Source: Variibacter gotjawalensis (GTDB taxonomy: Bacteria; Pseudomonadota; Alphaproteobacteria; Rhizobiales; Xanthobacteraceae). Taken from it: a stretch of DNA of 64,000 nt. The notes below the pieces were generated by a model. That model worked only from the letters and a program-made list of their open reading frames with translations. It had not been told where the DNA came from and searched no databases. The first letter of the stretch is position 1, and every line of letters starts with the position of its first letter. Both the position numbers and the translations under genes were made by a program. This document shows, piece after piece, positions 28,602 to 37,629 of the stretch. The stretch spans positions 2,867,501 through 2,931,500 of the forward strand of contig NZ_AP014946.1 in assembly GCF_002355335.1 (NCBI RefSeq), written 5' to 3'.

Positions 28602-30836
28602 GTGGTGGGCGAAGGCAGGCGAGGGCGCGCGATCGCGTGGCCGGACGGGGTTGCGGGCCGGCCGTCGCGTCTACGCGAATGGTCGTACGCCGCGCGTTTG
28701 CCGCGTTGGGCCTTGCGCGTCGGCGATTGGGCCGAAGCCGAAACCGGCCCCGGCCGCGCGATCCTCTGGACGCCCATCGCATTCGGTCTCGGCATCGCGA
28801 TCTACTTCACGGCAAGCCACGAGCCGGTTGTCTGGGCGCCGGCTAGCGCCTTCGCGCTTGCGGCGCTTTTCGTCTGGCTCCTTCGCGCAAGACCGGTCGG
28901 CTTTACGCTCGCAATTCTTGTCGCAGCGCTCCTTGCGGGGTTTCTGACGGCGACGCTCAGAACGCTCCGAGCCGAACATCCCGTGCTCGCGCGTCCGCTG
29001 TTCGGAGCATCGCTCTCGGGGTGGATCGAAACCCGCGAGGAACGCGAACGCACCGACCGCATCATCATCGCACTGGCGAGTTTCGAGCCCGGCCGCGGTT
29101 CCGACGCAAAACTCGAACGCGTCCGCATCTCTGTGCGCAAGGGCACCGCGCCGCCACCCGGCAGTTTTGTCAGCCTCAAGGCGCGACTGTCGCCGCCGCT
29201 GGCGCCGCTGCGTCCAGGCGGCTACGACTTCGCGCGCGATCTGTACTTCCAGAAAATCGGCGCGACCGGTTTCGCGCTCGGCAAGATCGAGCGCTTAGAA
29301 GCAAAAGACGCTGCACCATTCCGGGTGAGATTTCTGAGCGGCGTCGCCGGACTGCGCGCCGTCATCGACACGCGCATCCGCTCGGCGTTGCCGGGCGATG
29401 CCGGTGCCATTGCGTCGGCGCTCATCACCGGCTCGCGCGATGCGATATCGGCGCCCGTCAACGACGCGATGTATGTGTCGAGCCTCGCGCACGTGCTCTC
29501 GATTTCCGGCTATCACATGGCCGTGGTCGCGGGCGTCGTCTTCTTCGTCGTCCGCGCGCTGCTCGCTCTGTCGGCAACGATCGCGCTTGGGTTTCCGATC
29601 AAGAAATGGGCTGCCGGCTTGGCGCTCATCGCCGCGACCGGATATCTCGTGCTCTCGGGCGCCGAGATTGCCACGCAACGCGCCTACCTCATGACCGCCG
29701 TCGTCCTGCTCGGCATCATGGTCGACCGCGCCGCGTTGACGTTACGCACGCTCGCGATCGCGGCGTTGGCCGTTTTGGTTATCGCGCCGGAAGCCGTCGT
29801 ACATCCGAGCTTCCAAATGTCGTTCGCTGCGACGCTCGCGCTGATCGCGTCCTACGAGCGCGGAATGCCGTGGGCGACCGCTGCGGCTGACACGTCGATC
29901 GGAGCCCGCATCGCGCTGTGGGGCGGGCGCGAGATCGCCTCGCTCTTCTTGGCTTCGGTGGTCGCCGGAGCCGCCACGACATTGTTCGCGGCGTATCACT
30001 TCAACCGCCTCGCGCCTTACGGCACTTTCGCCAATCTGCTCGCGATGCCCGTCGTGTCCGTCATCGTCATGCCGGCCGGATTGCTCGCGCTCATCGCGGC
30101 ACCCTTCGGCCTCGACGATTGGCTCTGGCGGCTCATGGGGCAGGGCATCGAGTGGATGATGTACGTCGCGCAATGGGTCGCAAGCTGGCCGGGCGCGGTC
30201 GGTCGCATCGCGGCGTTCGGCGTTACGCCGCTGCTCATGGGCACCGCCGCGCTGGTGATCGTTTGCCTGCTGCGCACGCCGCTGCGTTTCGTCGTTAGCC
30301 TCCCGCTGGCGGTTATCGCGCTGACGCTCGCGATCCGCACGCCGCAACCGGACGTGCTGATCGCCGCGAATTCCGAAGCTGTCGCGGTGCGCGGTCCGGA
30401 CGGCCAGTTCTCGGTCATGCGGCTCGGCAGCGACACCTTCGCGATCAAACAGTGGCTCGCCGCCGACGGCGATGCGCGCACGCCCGGCGAGAAAGACCTG
30501 AGCGCCGGCTTCGATTGCGATGCTGTCGGCTGTGTTGCGGTGCTGTCTGACGGCAGGCTCGTCGCCGTCGCGCTCCACGCCGAAGCCTTTGCGGACGACT
30601 GTAAGCGTGCCGCGATTGTCGTAAGCCGGAGAACAGCTCCGTCAGGCTGCGCTGCGAAACTCTACGACCGCGGGCGGGCTGACAGCGCGCTTGCACTCAC
30701 GATCAATCGGGATGGATTTGCCGAAACGCGCGCCCGTGCAGCGGACAGCGATCGGCCTTGGGCGCCAAGCGCGGTTACGAAGCTGCAAGCGCCCGATGCG
30801 ACGCCGGCCGAGCCTGACCTACGTGAGGACGACTAA
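28602..30836 (+). CDS. comEC: ComEC/Rec2 family DNA-uptake channel protein
   Basis: ComEC forms the inner membrane channel for single-stranded DNA in natural transformation. The 744-residue protein has an N-terminal DUF4131 region (about 50-230) and the competence domain with many membrane segments, including the hallmark SLAHVLSISGYHMAVVAGVV (near residue 295). The C-terminal region lacks the HxHxDH motif of the metallo-beta-lactamase domain found in Gram-positive ComEC. The start is uncertain: GTG 28602 opens the frame, but the first 45 residues look unconserved. It is convergent with lexA. Confidence 0.88.
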   Translation: MVGEGRRGRAIAWPDGVAGRPSRLREWSYAARLPRWALRVGDWAEAETGPGRAILWTPIAFGLGIAIYFTASHEPVVWAPASAFALAALFVWLLRARPVGFTLAILVAALLAGFLTATLRTLRAEHPVLARPLFGASLSGWIETREERERTDRIIIALASFEPGRGSDAKLERVRISVRKGTAPPPGSFVSLKARLSPPLAPLRPGGYDFARDLYFQKIGATGFALGKIERLEAKDAAPFRVRFLSGVAGLRAVIDTRIRSALPGDAGAIASALITGSRDAISAPVNDAMYVSSLAHVLSISGYHMAVVAGVVFFVVRALLALSATIALGFPIKKWAAGLALIAATGYLVLSGAEIATQRAYLMTAVVLLGIMVDRAALTLRTLAIAALAVLVIAPEAVVHPSFQMSFAATLALIASYERGMPWATAAADTSIGARIALWGGREIASLFLASVVAGAATTLFAAYHFNRLAPYGTFANLLAMPVVSVIVMPAGLLALIAAPFGLDDWLWRLMGQGIEWMMYVAQWVASWPGAVGRIAAFGVTPLLMGTAALVIVCLLRTPLRFVVSLPLAVIALTLAIRTPQPDVLIAANSEAVAVRGPDGQFSVMRLGSDTFAIKQWLAADGDARTPGEKDLSAGFDCDAVGCVAVLSDGRLVAVALHAEAFADDCKRAAIVVSRRTAPSGCAAKLYDRGRADSALALTINRDGFAETRARAADSDRPWAPSAVTKLQAPDATPAEPDLREDD

Positions 30837-30907
30837 ACGGTCAGGGCACAAGTTGCCGGAAGGCTGGCGTAGCCCGGCCACTGTAAGTCTCAAGAATGAA
30901 GCCGGTC

Positions 30908-31609
30908 TCAATACTTCCGCATCAAGCCGACGAGGCGGCCCTGAATACGCACGCGGTTCGGCGGCAGGATGCGCACCTCATGCGCCTGGTTCGCCGGCTC
31001 CAGCGCGATGGCTGCACCGCGCCGGCGGAAACGCTTGAGCGTCGCCTCTTCTTCGTCGATCAGCGCAACCACGATGTCGCCCGTGTCGGCCGTGTCGCCG
31101 CGCCGGATCAGCACCGTGTCGCCATCGTGGATGCCGGCGTCGATCATCGAGTCGCCGCGCACTTCGAGTGCGTAATGTTCGCCGCTGGCAAGCAGATCCG
31201 GCGGAACCTGGATCGTCGCGCTGCGCTGCTGGATCGCCTCGATCGGCGTGCCGGCCGCGATGCGGCCCATCATCGGCACGGTGACCGGACGGCCGCCGTC
31301 ATCCTCCGACGTTGTATTGCGGACGCGGCCGAGATGGCCCTCGATCACGCTCGGCGTGAAGCCGCGCTGACGCTGCGTGCCTGCGGCAGGTGCCACATCA
31401 GGCATGCGGACGACTTCGATGGCGCGTGCGCGATTGGCGAGGCGGCGAATGAAGCCGCGCTCCTCAAGTGCCGTGATGAGGCGGTGGATGCCCGATTTAG
31501 AGCGAAGATCGAGCGCGTCCTTCATTTCGTCGAAGGAGGGCGGAACGCCGGCTTCCTTGACGCGGTCATTGATGAAGCGCAGCAGCTCGAGTTGCTTACG
31601 GGTCAGCAT
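30908..31609 (-). CDS. lexA: LexA repressor, SOS regulator
   Basis: LexA represses DNA-damage genes and cleaves itself when RecA is activated. The 233-residue protein has the winged-helix domain ([29 protein letters not shown]), a linker, and the S24 peptidase domain. The cleavage site is A119-G120 in GRIAAGTP; the catalytic pair is S154 (RGDSMIDAG) and K192 (ATLKRF). A GTTC-N7-GTTC box lies about 85 bases upstream of the start, so the gene is expected to repress itself. It is followed on the complementary strand by comEC in convergent orientation. Confidence 0.96.
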   Translation of the reverse strand: MLTRKQLELLRFINDRVKEAGVPPSFDEMKDALDLRSKSGIHRLITALEERGFIRRLANRARAIEVVRMPDVAPAAGTQRQRGFTPSVIEGHLGRVRNTTSEDDGGRPVTVPMMGRIAAGTPIEAIQQRSATIQVPPDLLASGEHYALEVRGDSMIDAGIHDGDTVLIRRGDTADTGDIVVALIDEEEATLKRFRRRGAAIALEPANQAHEVRILPPNRVRIQGRLVGLMRKY

Positions 31610-31691
31610 CTTAGGCGGTTCTCCGTGTGTCGGCGTTGAGGCTTGAACGCGCCACGACTGGTAGAAAACAAATCATGAACAGACACTATAT

Positions 31692-31706
31692 GTTCGCACT
31701 GTGTTC
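31692..31706. promoter_or_regulatory. LexA-binding SOS box, alphaproteobacterial GTTC-N7-GTTC type
   Basis: GTTCGCACTGTGTTC matches the direct-repeat box GTTC-N7-GTTC known for Alphaproteobacteria. It lies 83 bases upstream of the lexA start. A nearby GAAC at 31677-31680 gives a further half-site. Autoregulation of lexA is the expected function. Confidence 0.8.
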
Positions 31707-31816
31707 CGCAACCACTTAATTTGGCGTGAAGAAAACAAAGGCCGCGCGAATGAGTTGGCGCTGCAATCCGCCACCAAATTCCGCCCGTCTTACGAAACGC
31801 GATTCGGAAACCGTCG

Positions 31817-33034
31817 CTACTCCAGCAGCAGGATCTCGCAGGCAGCGCCGGCCTCAAGCGGCGGCGCATGCGGTGCGCGCACCAGCAGGCACTCCGACAT
31901 CGCGAGCGCGGACATCATCGAAGAATCCTGCGTCTCGACCGGTACGACGACGCGCCGCCCGTCGCCGTCGATCGTCATGCGCGCGCGCATGTAATCTTGC
32001 CGCTCGTCGTTCGCCGCGATGTTGCGTCCCGCAACGGCAGAGACGAGTGTCGGATGCACGTTTGGAAATCCACCGAGCGCGCGCAGCAGCGGTACCAGGA
32101 ACAGCTCCGAACAAACGACAGCCGAAACCGGATTTCCGGGCAGGCCGATGACGCGCATCCCGGCAATCTTTCCGGACATCAGCGGCTTGCCGGGCCGAAC
32201 CGCGATCTTCCAGAAGGCGAGTTCCATGCCTTCGGCGGACAGCGCTTTCTGCACCAGATCGTAGTCGCCGACCGATGCGCCGCCGGTCGTCACCAGCACG
32301 TCGGCGCCCCAAGCGCGCGCGCGCCTGATCGCCGCAATGGTGGCCTCGACGGCATCCGGCACGATGCCGAGATCGAGCGCGAGCGCTCCCTCGCGGCGCG
32401 CGATGGCCGCGATCGCGAAGCCGTTCGAGAGGATGATCTGTCCCGGGCCGGTCTCGCTGCCCGGCATGACGAGTTCATCGCCGGTCGAGAACATGGCGAC
32501 GCACGGGCGCCGCACGACCGGCACCGCGGCGTAGTTCATTGCGGCCGCGAGTGCGAGATGGCGCGCGCCGATGATTTGGCCGCTCTTGAGCCGCACATCG
32601 CCTTCGCTAAAATCGAGGCCTTGTTTGCGGATGTGACGGCCCGGCTTCTCCGATTGCAGCACCTCGACGACATCGCCATCGCGCCGCGTGTTCTCCTGGA
32701 TCGAAATCGTGTCGCTACCGGGCGGCACGACGCCGCCCGTAAAGATGCGTACGGCTTCCCCGGCCGCTAGCGGGCGAGGAAATACTCGGCCGGCCGCTGC
32801 TTCGCCGGCAATCTTCAGTTTCACCGGAACGGTCGCGATATCGGCCGCGCGGACCGCGTAGCCGTCCATCGCCGACATCGCGGCAGGCGGCTGCGTGCGC
32901 CGCGCCGCAAGATCCTCGGCAAGCACACGTCCGTACGTATCGGCGACCGGGACTTGTTCGACGCCGAGCGGGACCGCGCCCTCAAGAATGCGAGCGAGCG
33001 CCTCTTCCGGCGGCATCAGTTTCGACTTCGCCAT
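31817..33034 (-). CDS. moeA: Molybdopterin molybdotransferase MoeA
   Basis: MoeA inserts molybdenum into adenylylated molybdopterin. The 405-residue protein has the MoeA N-terminal domains (PPAAMSAMDGYAVRAADI and a GEAVRIFTGGVVPPGSDT loop), the MoCF-type domain with VLVTTGGASVGDYDLVQKAL, and the C-terminal barrel (IGLPGNPVSAVVCSELF). It lies 44 bases after moaC on the same strand, so the two cofactor genes are probably co-transcribed at the end of the trp gene string. Confidence 0.95.
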   Translation of the reverse strand: MAKSKLMPPEEALARILEGAVPLGVEQVPVADTYGRVLAEDLAARRTQPPAAMSAMDGYAVRAADIATVPVKLKIAGEAAAGRVFPRPLAAGEAVRIFTGGVVPPGSDTISIQENTRRDGDVVEVLQSEKPGRHIRKQGLDFSEGDVRLKSGQIIGARHLALAAAMNYAAVPVVRRPCVAMFSTGDELVMPGSETGPGQIILSNGFAIAAIARREGALALDLGIVPDAVEATIAAIRRARAWGADVLVTTGGASVGDYDLVQKALSAEGMELAFWKIAVRPGKPLMSGKIAGMRVIGLPGNPVSAVVCSELFLVPLLRALGGFPNVHPTLVSAVAGRNIAANDERQDYMRARMTIDGDGRRVVVPVETQDSSMMSALAMSECLLVRAPHAPPLEAGAACEILLLE

Positions 33035-33078
33035 TCCGTCCTCCGTTGAGGCCTTCCGAAAGGAAAGCCCGCCGGATC

Positions 33079-33573
33079 TCAGGGCTCGTCAGCCCGGTAG
33101 ACGCCGGATTTTCCGCCGCGTTTCTCGACGAGACGGATGCCTTCGATACGCATGCCGCGTTCGACGGCTTTGACCATGTCATAGATCGTCAGGCACGCGA
33201 CGGAAACCGCCGTCAGTGCTTCCATCTCGACGCCGGTCTGCCCCGTGACTTTCACGCTCGCGCGGACGCGCACACCCGGCAGCTTCTTATCGGGCGTAAC
33301 CTCGACTTCGACTTTCGAGATGAGGAGAGGGTGGCAGAGCGGGATCAACTCGTGCGCTTTCTTCGCCGCCATGATGCCGGCAAGGCGCGCGGTGCCGAGC
33401 ACGTCGCCTTTCTTCGCATCGCCTTGCTCGACGATACGCAGCGTCTTCGCCGACATGATGACGCGGCCTTCGGCGACCGCGATGCGCTCCGTCGCAGCTT
33501 TCTGCGACACGTCGACCATATGCGCCTCGCCGCGCTTGCCGATATGCGTCAGCGTTTTCGGCGCGCGGGCCAT
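33079..33573 (-). CDS. moaC: Cyclic pyranopterin monophosphate synthase MoaC
   Basis: MoaC completes the conversion of GTP-derived cyclo-intermediate to cPMP, the first stable molybdopterin precursor, after MoaA. The 164-residue protein has the family motifs [35 protein letters not shown], and the catalytic region [19 protein letters not shown] with the conserved KxxxKSG element GGKSGVYRA near the end. It follows trpC with a single base between stop and start. This trpC-moaC-moeA order is typical of rhizobia. Confidence 0.96.
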   Translation of the reverse strand: MARAPKTLTHIGKRGEAHMVDVSQKAATERIAVAEGRVIMSAKTLRIVEQGDAKKGDVLGTARLAGIMAAKKAHELIPLCHPLLISKVEVEVTPDKKLPGVRVRASVKVTGQTGVEMEALTAVSVACLTIYDMVKAVERGMRIEGIRLVEKRGGKSGVYRADEP

Positions 33574-33574
33574 G

Positions 33575-34378
33575 TCAGCTCACCGTCTCGTGCGCGATCA
33601 AAGCTCGCGTCGCGGCTTCGACATCGGCCTGACGCATCAGGCTTTCGCCGACCAGGAATGTTTTGATGTCGCAAGCGGCGAGCCGCGCGACGTCGGCCGG
33701 CGTGAAGATGCCGCTCTCGCCGACCAGCACGCGATCCTTCGGCACACGCTTCGACAAGCGCTCGGATGTCGCCAGCGTTGTCTCGAAGGTGCGCAGATTG
33801 CGATTGTTGATGCCGACCAGCCGCGATTTCAGTTTCAGCGCGCGATCGAGCTCCGCGTCGTCGTGCACTTCGAGCAGCACGTCCATGCCGAACGCGAACG
33901 CAGCGTCTTCGAGGTCGCGTGCCGTCGCGTCATCGACGGCGTCGAGAATGATCAGGATGCAGTCTGCGCCCCAGGCGCGTGCTTCCGCCACCTGATAGGT
34001 GTCGTACATGAAGTCCTTGCGCAGCGCCGGGAGGCCCGTCGCATCGCGCGCCGCCGTCAGGAATTCCGGCGCGCCTTGGAACGACGGTGTGTCGGTCAGC
34101 ACCGAGAGGCACGTCGCGCCGCCGCGTTCGTAGGCCTTCGCGAGCGACGGCGGGTCGAAGTCAGCGCGGATCAGGCCCTTCGACGGGCTTGCCTTCTTCA
34201 CCTCGGCGATCAGTGCATAGCCGCCGGCGGCGGTGCGCGCCTCGATGTTCTTGAGGAAGCCACGCACCGGCGCGGCGGCGCGGGCCGCGGCTTCGACCTC
34301 GGCGTAGGGGCGCGCAGCTTTCGCCGCCGCGATCTCCTCGCGCTTGTAGGCCTCGATCTTGGTGAGAATATCGCTCAT
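33575..34378 (-). CDS. trpC: Indole-3-glycerol phosphate synthase
   Basis: TrpC closes the indole ring from CdRP in tryptophan synthesis. The 267-residue TIM-barrel protein has [17 protein letters not shown] (phosphate and catalytic Lys), [32 protein letters not shown], and [14 protein letters not shown]. It is not fused to TrpF, unlike in E. coli. The start overlaps the trpD stop as ATGA, giving the coupled trpG-trpD-trpC set. Confidence 0.97.
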   Translation of the reverse strand: MSDILTKIEAYKREEIAAAKAARPYAEVEAAARAAAPVRGFLKNIEARTAAGGYALIAEVKKASPSKGLIRADFDPPSLAKAYERGGATCLSVLTDTPSFQGAPEFLTAARDATGLPALRKDFMYDTYQVAEARAWGADCILIILDAVDDATARDLEDAAFAFGMDVLLEVHDDAELDRALKLKSRLVGINNRNLRTFETTLATSERLSKRVPKDRVLVGESGIFTPADVARLAACDIKTFLVGESLMRQADVEAATRALIAHETVS

Positions 34379-35388
34379 GCGTTAGACACCTGAACGAGGC
34401 GCGCAAGACGATCCGCTGCGGCTCCGCTGTCGAGCGACTTCGCGGCTTGCTCGATGCCCTGCTTCAAGTCTTTCGCGTGTTCGGCAACGACCAGCGCTGC
34501 CGCCGCGTTCAACACCGCTACATCGCGATACGCGCTCGGCTGACCGGCGAGAACGCCGCGCAGCGCTTCGGCGTTATGGACGCCATCGCCGCCGCGCAGA
34601 TCCTCCGGCTTGGCTTTCTTCAGGCCCAACGTCTCCGGCGCGATCTCGAATGTCGTGACTTTGCCGCCGTTGAGTTCGGCAACGTAAGTCGAGCCCGTCG
34701 TGGTGATCTCGTCGAGCCCGTCCGAACCGTGCACCACGTAGGCGCGCGTCGAGCCGAGATTCTTCAGCACATGCGCGACCGGTTCGATCCATTGTTTGGA
34801 GAAGACGCCGACCATCTGCCGCTTCACGCCGGCCGGGTTGGAGAGTGGACCAAGCAGATTGAAGATCGTGCGCGTGCCAAGCTCGACACGCGTCGGCCCG
34901 ACATTCTTCATCGCGGGATGATGCGTCGGCGCGAACATGAAGCCGATCCCGGCCTCTTTAATGCAGCGGCCGACACCATCAGGATCTTGTTCGATCTTGA
35001 CTCCGAGCGCCGCGAGAACGTCGGCGGCGCCGGACTTAGACGACAACGCTCGGTTACCGTGTTTGGCGACCGGCACGCCGCAGCCTGCAACGATGAACGA
35101 CGCGCAGGTCGAGACGTTGTATGAGCCCGAACCATCGCCGCCCGTTCCGACGACATCGACGGCATCATCTGGCGCATCGACGGTGAGCATCTTCGCGCGC
35201 ATCGTCGCGACCGCGCCGGTGATCTCGTCGACGGTCTCGCCGCGCACGCGCATGGCCATCAGCAAGCCGCCCATCTGCGACGGCGTCGCTTCGCCCGACA
35301 TCATCTGATCGAAGGCGCTCGCGGCTTCATCGCGCGTCAGCGAGGCGCCGGTCGCGCATTTCGCGATCAGCGTTTTGAGATCGCTCAT
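34375..35388 (-). CDS. trpD: Anthranilate phosphoribosyltransferase
   Basis: TrpD transfers phosphoribose from PRPP to anthranilate. The 337-residue protein has [18 protein letters not shown] and [16 protein letters not shown] (the PRPP loops), then [18 protein letters not shown] for anthranilate. The ATG at 35388 overlaps the trpG stop and the stop overlaps trpC. The open frame continues upstream opposite the coding frame of trpG, but that part is not TrpD sequence, so the shorter start is right. Confidence 0.96.
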   Translation of the reverse strand: MSDLKTLIAKCATGASLTRDEAASAFDQMMSGEATPSQMGGLLMAMRVRGETVDEITGAVATMRAKMLTVDAPDDAVDVVGTGGDGSGSYNVSTCASFIVAGCGVPVAKHGNRALSSKSGAADVLAALGVKIEQDPDGVGRCIKEAGIGFMFAPTHHPAMKNVGPTRVELGTRTIFNLLGPLSNPAGVKRQMVGVFSKQWIEPVAHVLKNLGSTRAYVVHGSDGLDEITTTGSTYVAELNGGKVTTFEIAPETLGLKKAKPEDLRGGDGVHNAEALRGVLAGQPSAYRDVAVLNAAAALVVAEHAKDLKQGIEQAAKSLDSGAAADRLARLVQVSNA

Positions 35389-36002
35389 GCGGCGCTCCGC
35401 GGCGACTGTGGGCGGCGGCTCTTCGCGACGTTCCACTCTTGAGCAAGGTCGAGGAAGTTGCGCAGGATGAGATGCCCGTGTTCCGACGCGATGCTTTCGG
35501 GATGAAACTGCACGCCGTGCACCGGAAGCGTCGCGTGGCTGAGCCCCATGATCAGATCGTCGGTCTCGGCGGTCACCTGAAGCGTCGTCGGCAGCGACGA
35601 GCGTTCGACGATCAGCGAGTGATAACGCGTCGCGCGGAACGGGCCATTGATGCCGCGGAACAGCGTCTTGCCGCCATGTGCGACTTCCGACGTTTTGCCG
35701 TGCACCAGGTTCGGCGCGCGAATGACGTTGCCGCCGAACGCTTCGCCGATCGCCTGGTGGCCGAGGCAAACGCCCATGATCGGGATCGTCGGCGCCGCTT
35801 TGTGGATGAGATCGATGCAGATGCCTGCATCCTTCGGTGTGCACGGGCCGGGCGACAGCAGGATCGCGTCCGGGTCGCCCGCGATCACGTCGTCGACCGA
35901 AATCTTGTCGTTCCGGTGCACCGCGACCTTGGCGCCGAGGCCGCCGAGATAGTGGTACAGGTTGAACGTGAAGCTGTCGTAATTGTCGATGAGGACGATC
36001 AT
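35385..36002 (-). CDS. trpG: Anthranilate synthase component II (glutamine amidotransferase)
   Basis: TrpG supplies ammonia from glutamine to TrpE. The 205-residue class I amidotransferase has [17 protein letters not shown], the nucleophile Cys79 in [16 protein letters not shown], and the His-Glu pair in GVQFHPESI. It is a free-standing subunit, in contrast to the fused TrpE(G) of Rhizobium and Azospirillum. It starts two bases after the trpE stop, so trpE-trpG-trpD-trpC appear to form one transcript. Confidence 0.96.
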   Translation of the reverse strand: MIVLIDNYDSFTFNLYHYLGGLGAKVAVHRNDKISVDDVIAGDPDAILLSPGPCTPKDAGICIDLIHKAAPTIPIMGVCLGHQAIGEAFGGNVIRAPNLVHGKTSEVAHGGKTLFRGINGPFRATRYHSLIVERSSLPTTLQVTAETDDLIMGLSHATLPVHGVQFHPESIASEHGHLILRNFLDLAQEWNVAKSRRPQSPRSAA

Positions 36003-36004
36003 GA

Positions 36005-37519
36005 CTACTGCCCCCGTGCCGCGCCGCTGGCAAAGCGCTGCGCTTCCTCAGCGGCGCGGAACAGCGCCTTCGCCTTGTTGACGCATTCCTGCTGCTCGGA
36101 GGCCGGGTTGGAATCGGCGACGATGCCGGCGCCGGCCTGCACGTAGATCTTGCCGTCCTTCACGAGCGCGGTGCGCAGCACGATACAGGTGTCCATCTCG
36201 CCGTCGGCCGAGAAATAGCCGACACAGCCAGCGTAGAGGCCGCGCTTTTCCTTCTCAAGCTCGTCGATGATCTGCATCGCGCGCACCTTCGGCGCTCCCG
36301 AGACCGTGCCGGCCGGGAAGCCGCCCGCCAGAGCGTCGATCACGTCGTGCTTGGCGTCGAGTTTTCCCTCGACGTTGGAGACGATGTGCATCACGTGGCT
36401 GTAGCGCTCGACGAAGAACTGGTCCGTCACCGTCACGGTGCCGATCTCGGCAACGCGGCCGACGTCGTTGCGGCCGAGGTCGAGCAGCATCAGATGCTCG
36501 GCGCGCTCCTTCGGATCTGCGAGGAGTTCGTCCTCCAGCGCCTTATCCTCGTGCGGTGTCGCGCCGCGCGGCCGTGTTCCGGCGATCGGCCGGATCGTGA
36601 CGACGCCCTGCCGCGCGCGCACGAGAATTTCCGGGCTCGAGCCGACGACCGAGAATTGCCCGTAGTCGAGATAGAAGAGGAACGGCGCCGGGTTGGTCCG
36701 CCGCAGCGCGCGATAGAGCGAGAACGGCGGCAGGTTGAACGGCGCTTCGAAGCGTTGCGCCAACACGACCTGGAAGATATCGCCCGCCGCGATGTATTCC
36801 TTCGCCTGCGCCACCATGCCGAAATATTCGTCCGGCGTCGTGTTGGACTGCGGTGCCACGTCGAGCGGACCTTCGTGTCCGTCCGCCGACTTGAGCAGCA
36901 TCGTGTCGAGCCGGTCGACGATCTCGCCGAGCCGGTCGACCGCGCGATTGTACGCCTGCGCTGCTGTCACGCCGCTCTCGGGACGCACCGGCGTGACGAC
37001 CGTGAGCGTGTCCTTCACGTTGTCGAACACGACGACGACAGTCGGGCGGATCAGGATCGCGTCCGGAATGCCGATCGGATCGGGCAGGGCGGATGGAAGC
37101 TCTTCCATCAGCCGCACCATGTCGTAGGAGAGATAGCCGAACACACCGGCCGCCATCGGCGGCAGGCCTTCCGGCACGTCGATGCGGCTTTCCGCCAGCA
37201 GCGCGCGCAGCGCGGTCAGCGGCTGATCGTCGAGTGGTGTGAACGCATCGGCGTCCGTGCGGGCGCGGCGGTTGATCTCCGCCTTGTCGCCCTGAGCGCG
37301 CCAGATGAGATCGGGCTCGAGGCCGATGATCGAGTAGCGGCCGCGGTTCGCGCCGCCTTCGACCGACTCGAGCAGGAAGCTCATCGGCTTGTCGCGCGAG
37401 ATTTTGAGAAAAGCCGAAACCGGGGTCTCGAGATCGGCGACGAGCGTCGTCCAGATCAGCTGCGGTTTGCCGGAGTCATAGCCGGGGCGAAAAGTGTCGA
37501 GCGTCGGATCGATCTGCAT
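36005..37519 (-). CDS. trpE: Anthranilate synthase component I
   Basis: TrpE makes anthranilate from chorismate, the first committed step to tryptophan. The 504-residue protein has the feedback-binding region ([18 protein letters not shown], with the LLES element contacting tryptophan) and the chorismate-binding core [29 protein letters not shown] and [15 protein letters not shown]. An AAGG element lies upstream of the ATG. I see no obvious Trp-rich leader peptide in the 110-base spacer to the foldase gene, so attenuation is not demonstrated. Confidence 0.97.
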   Translation of the reverse strand: MQIDPTLDTFRPGYDSGKPQLIWTTLVADLETPVSAFLKISRDKPMSFLLESVEGGANRGRYSIIGLEPDLIWRAQGDKAEINRRARTDADAFTPLDDQPLTALRALLAESRIDVPEGLPPMAAGVFGYLSYDMVRLMEELPSALPDPIGIPDAILIRPTVVVVFDNVKDTLTVVTPVRPESGVTAAQAYNRAVDRLGEIVDRLDTMLLKSADGHEGPLDVAPQSNTTPDEYFGMVAQAKEYIAAGDIFQVVLAQRFEAPFNLPPFSLYRALRRTNPAPFLFYLDYGQFSVVGSSPEILVRARQGVVTIRPIAGTRPRGATPHEDKALEDELLADPKERAEHLMLLDLGRNDVGRVAEIGTVTVTDQFFVERYSHVMHIVSNVEGKLDAKHDVIDALAGGFPAGTVSGAPKVRAMQIIDELEKEKRGLYAGCVGYFSADGEMDTCIVLRTALVKDGKIYVQAGAGIVADSNPASEQQECVNKAKALFRAAEEAQRFASGAARGQ

Positions 37520-37629
37520 AGTCAGGCGGCCTTGAAGGAGAGGGGAGTTGCGCCATGGTCAGCCCACGGCGAGGCAAACGCTTCACCAGCGTCGCCACAT
37601 CCCGCTTTCGTTCGTCCCACCGAGACCGA

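Noticed and set aside
34375-36033. Apparent 552-codon TrpG-TrpD fusion
   Set aside because: The upstream half is in the wrong frame for TrpG; the real trpG lies in another frame and overlaps the true trpD start.
37520-37629. Possible Trp-leader attenuator upstream of trpE
   Set aside because: No short frame with consecutive Trp codons and no terminator/antiterminator pair could be seen.
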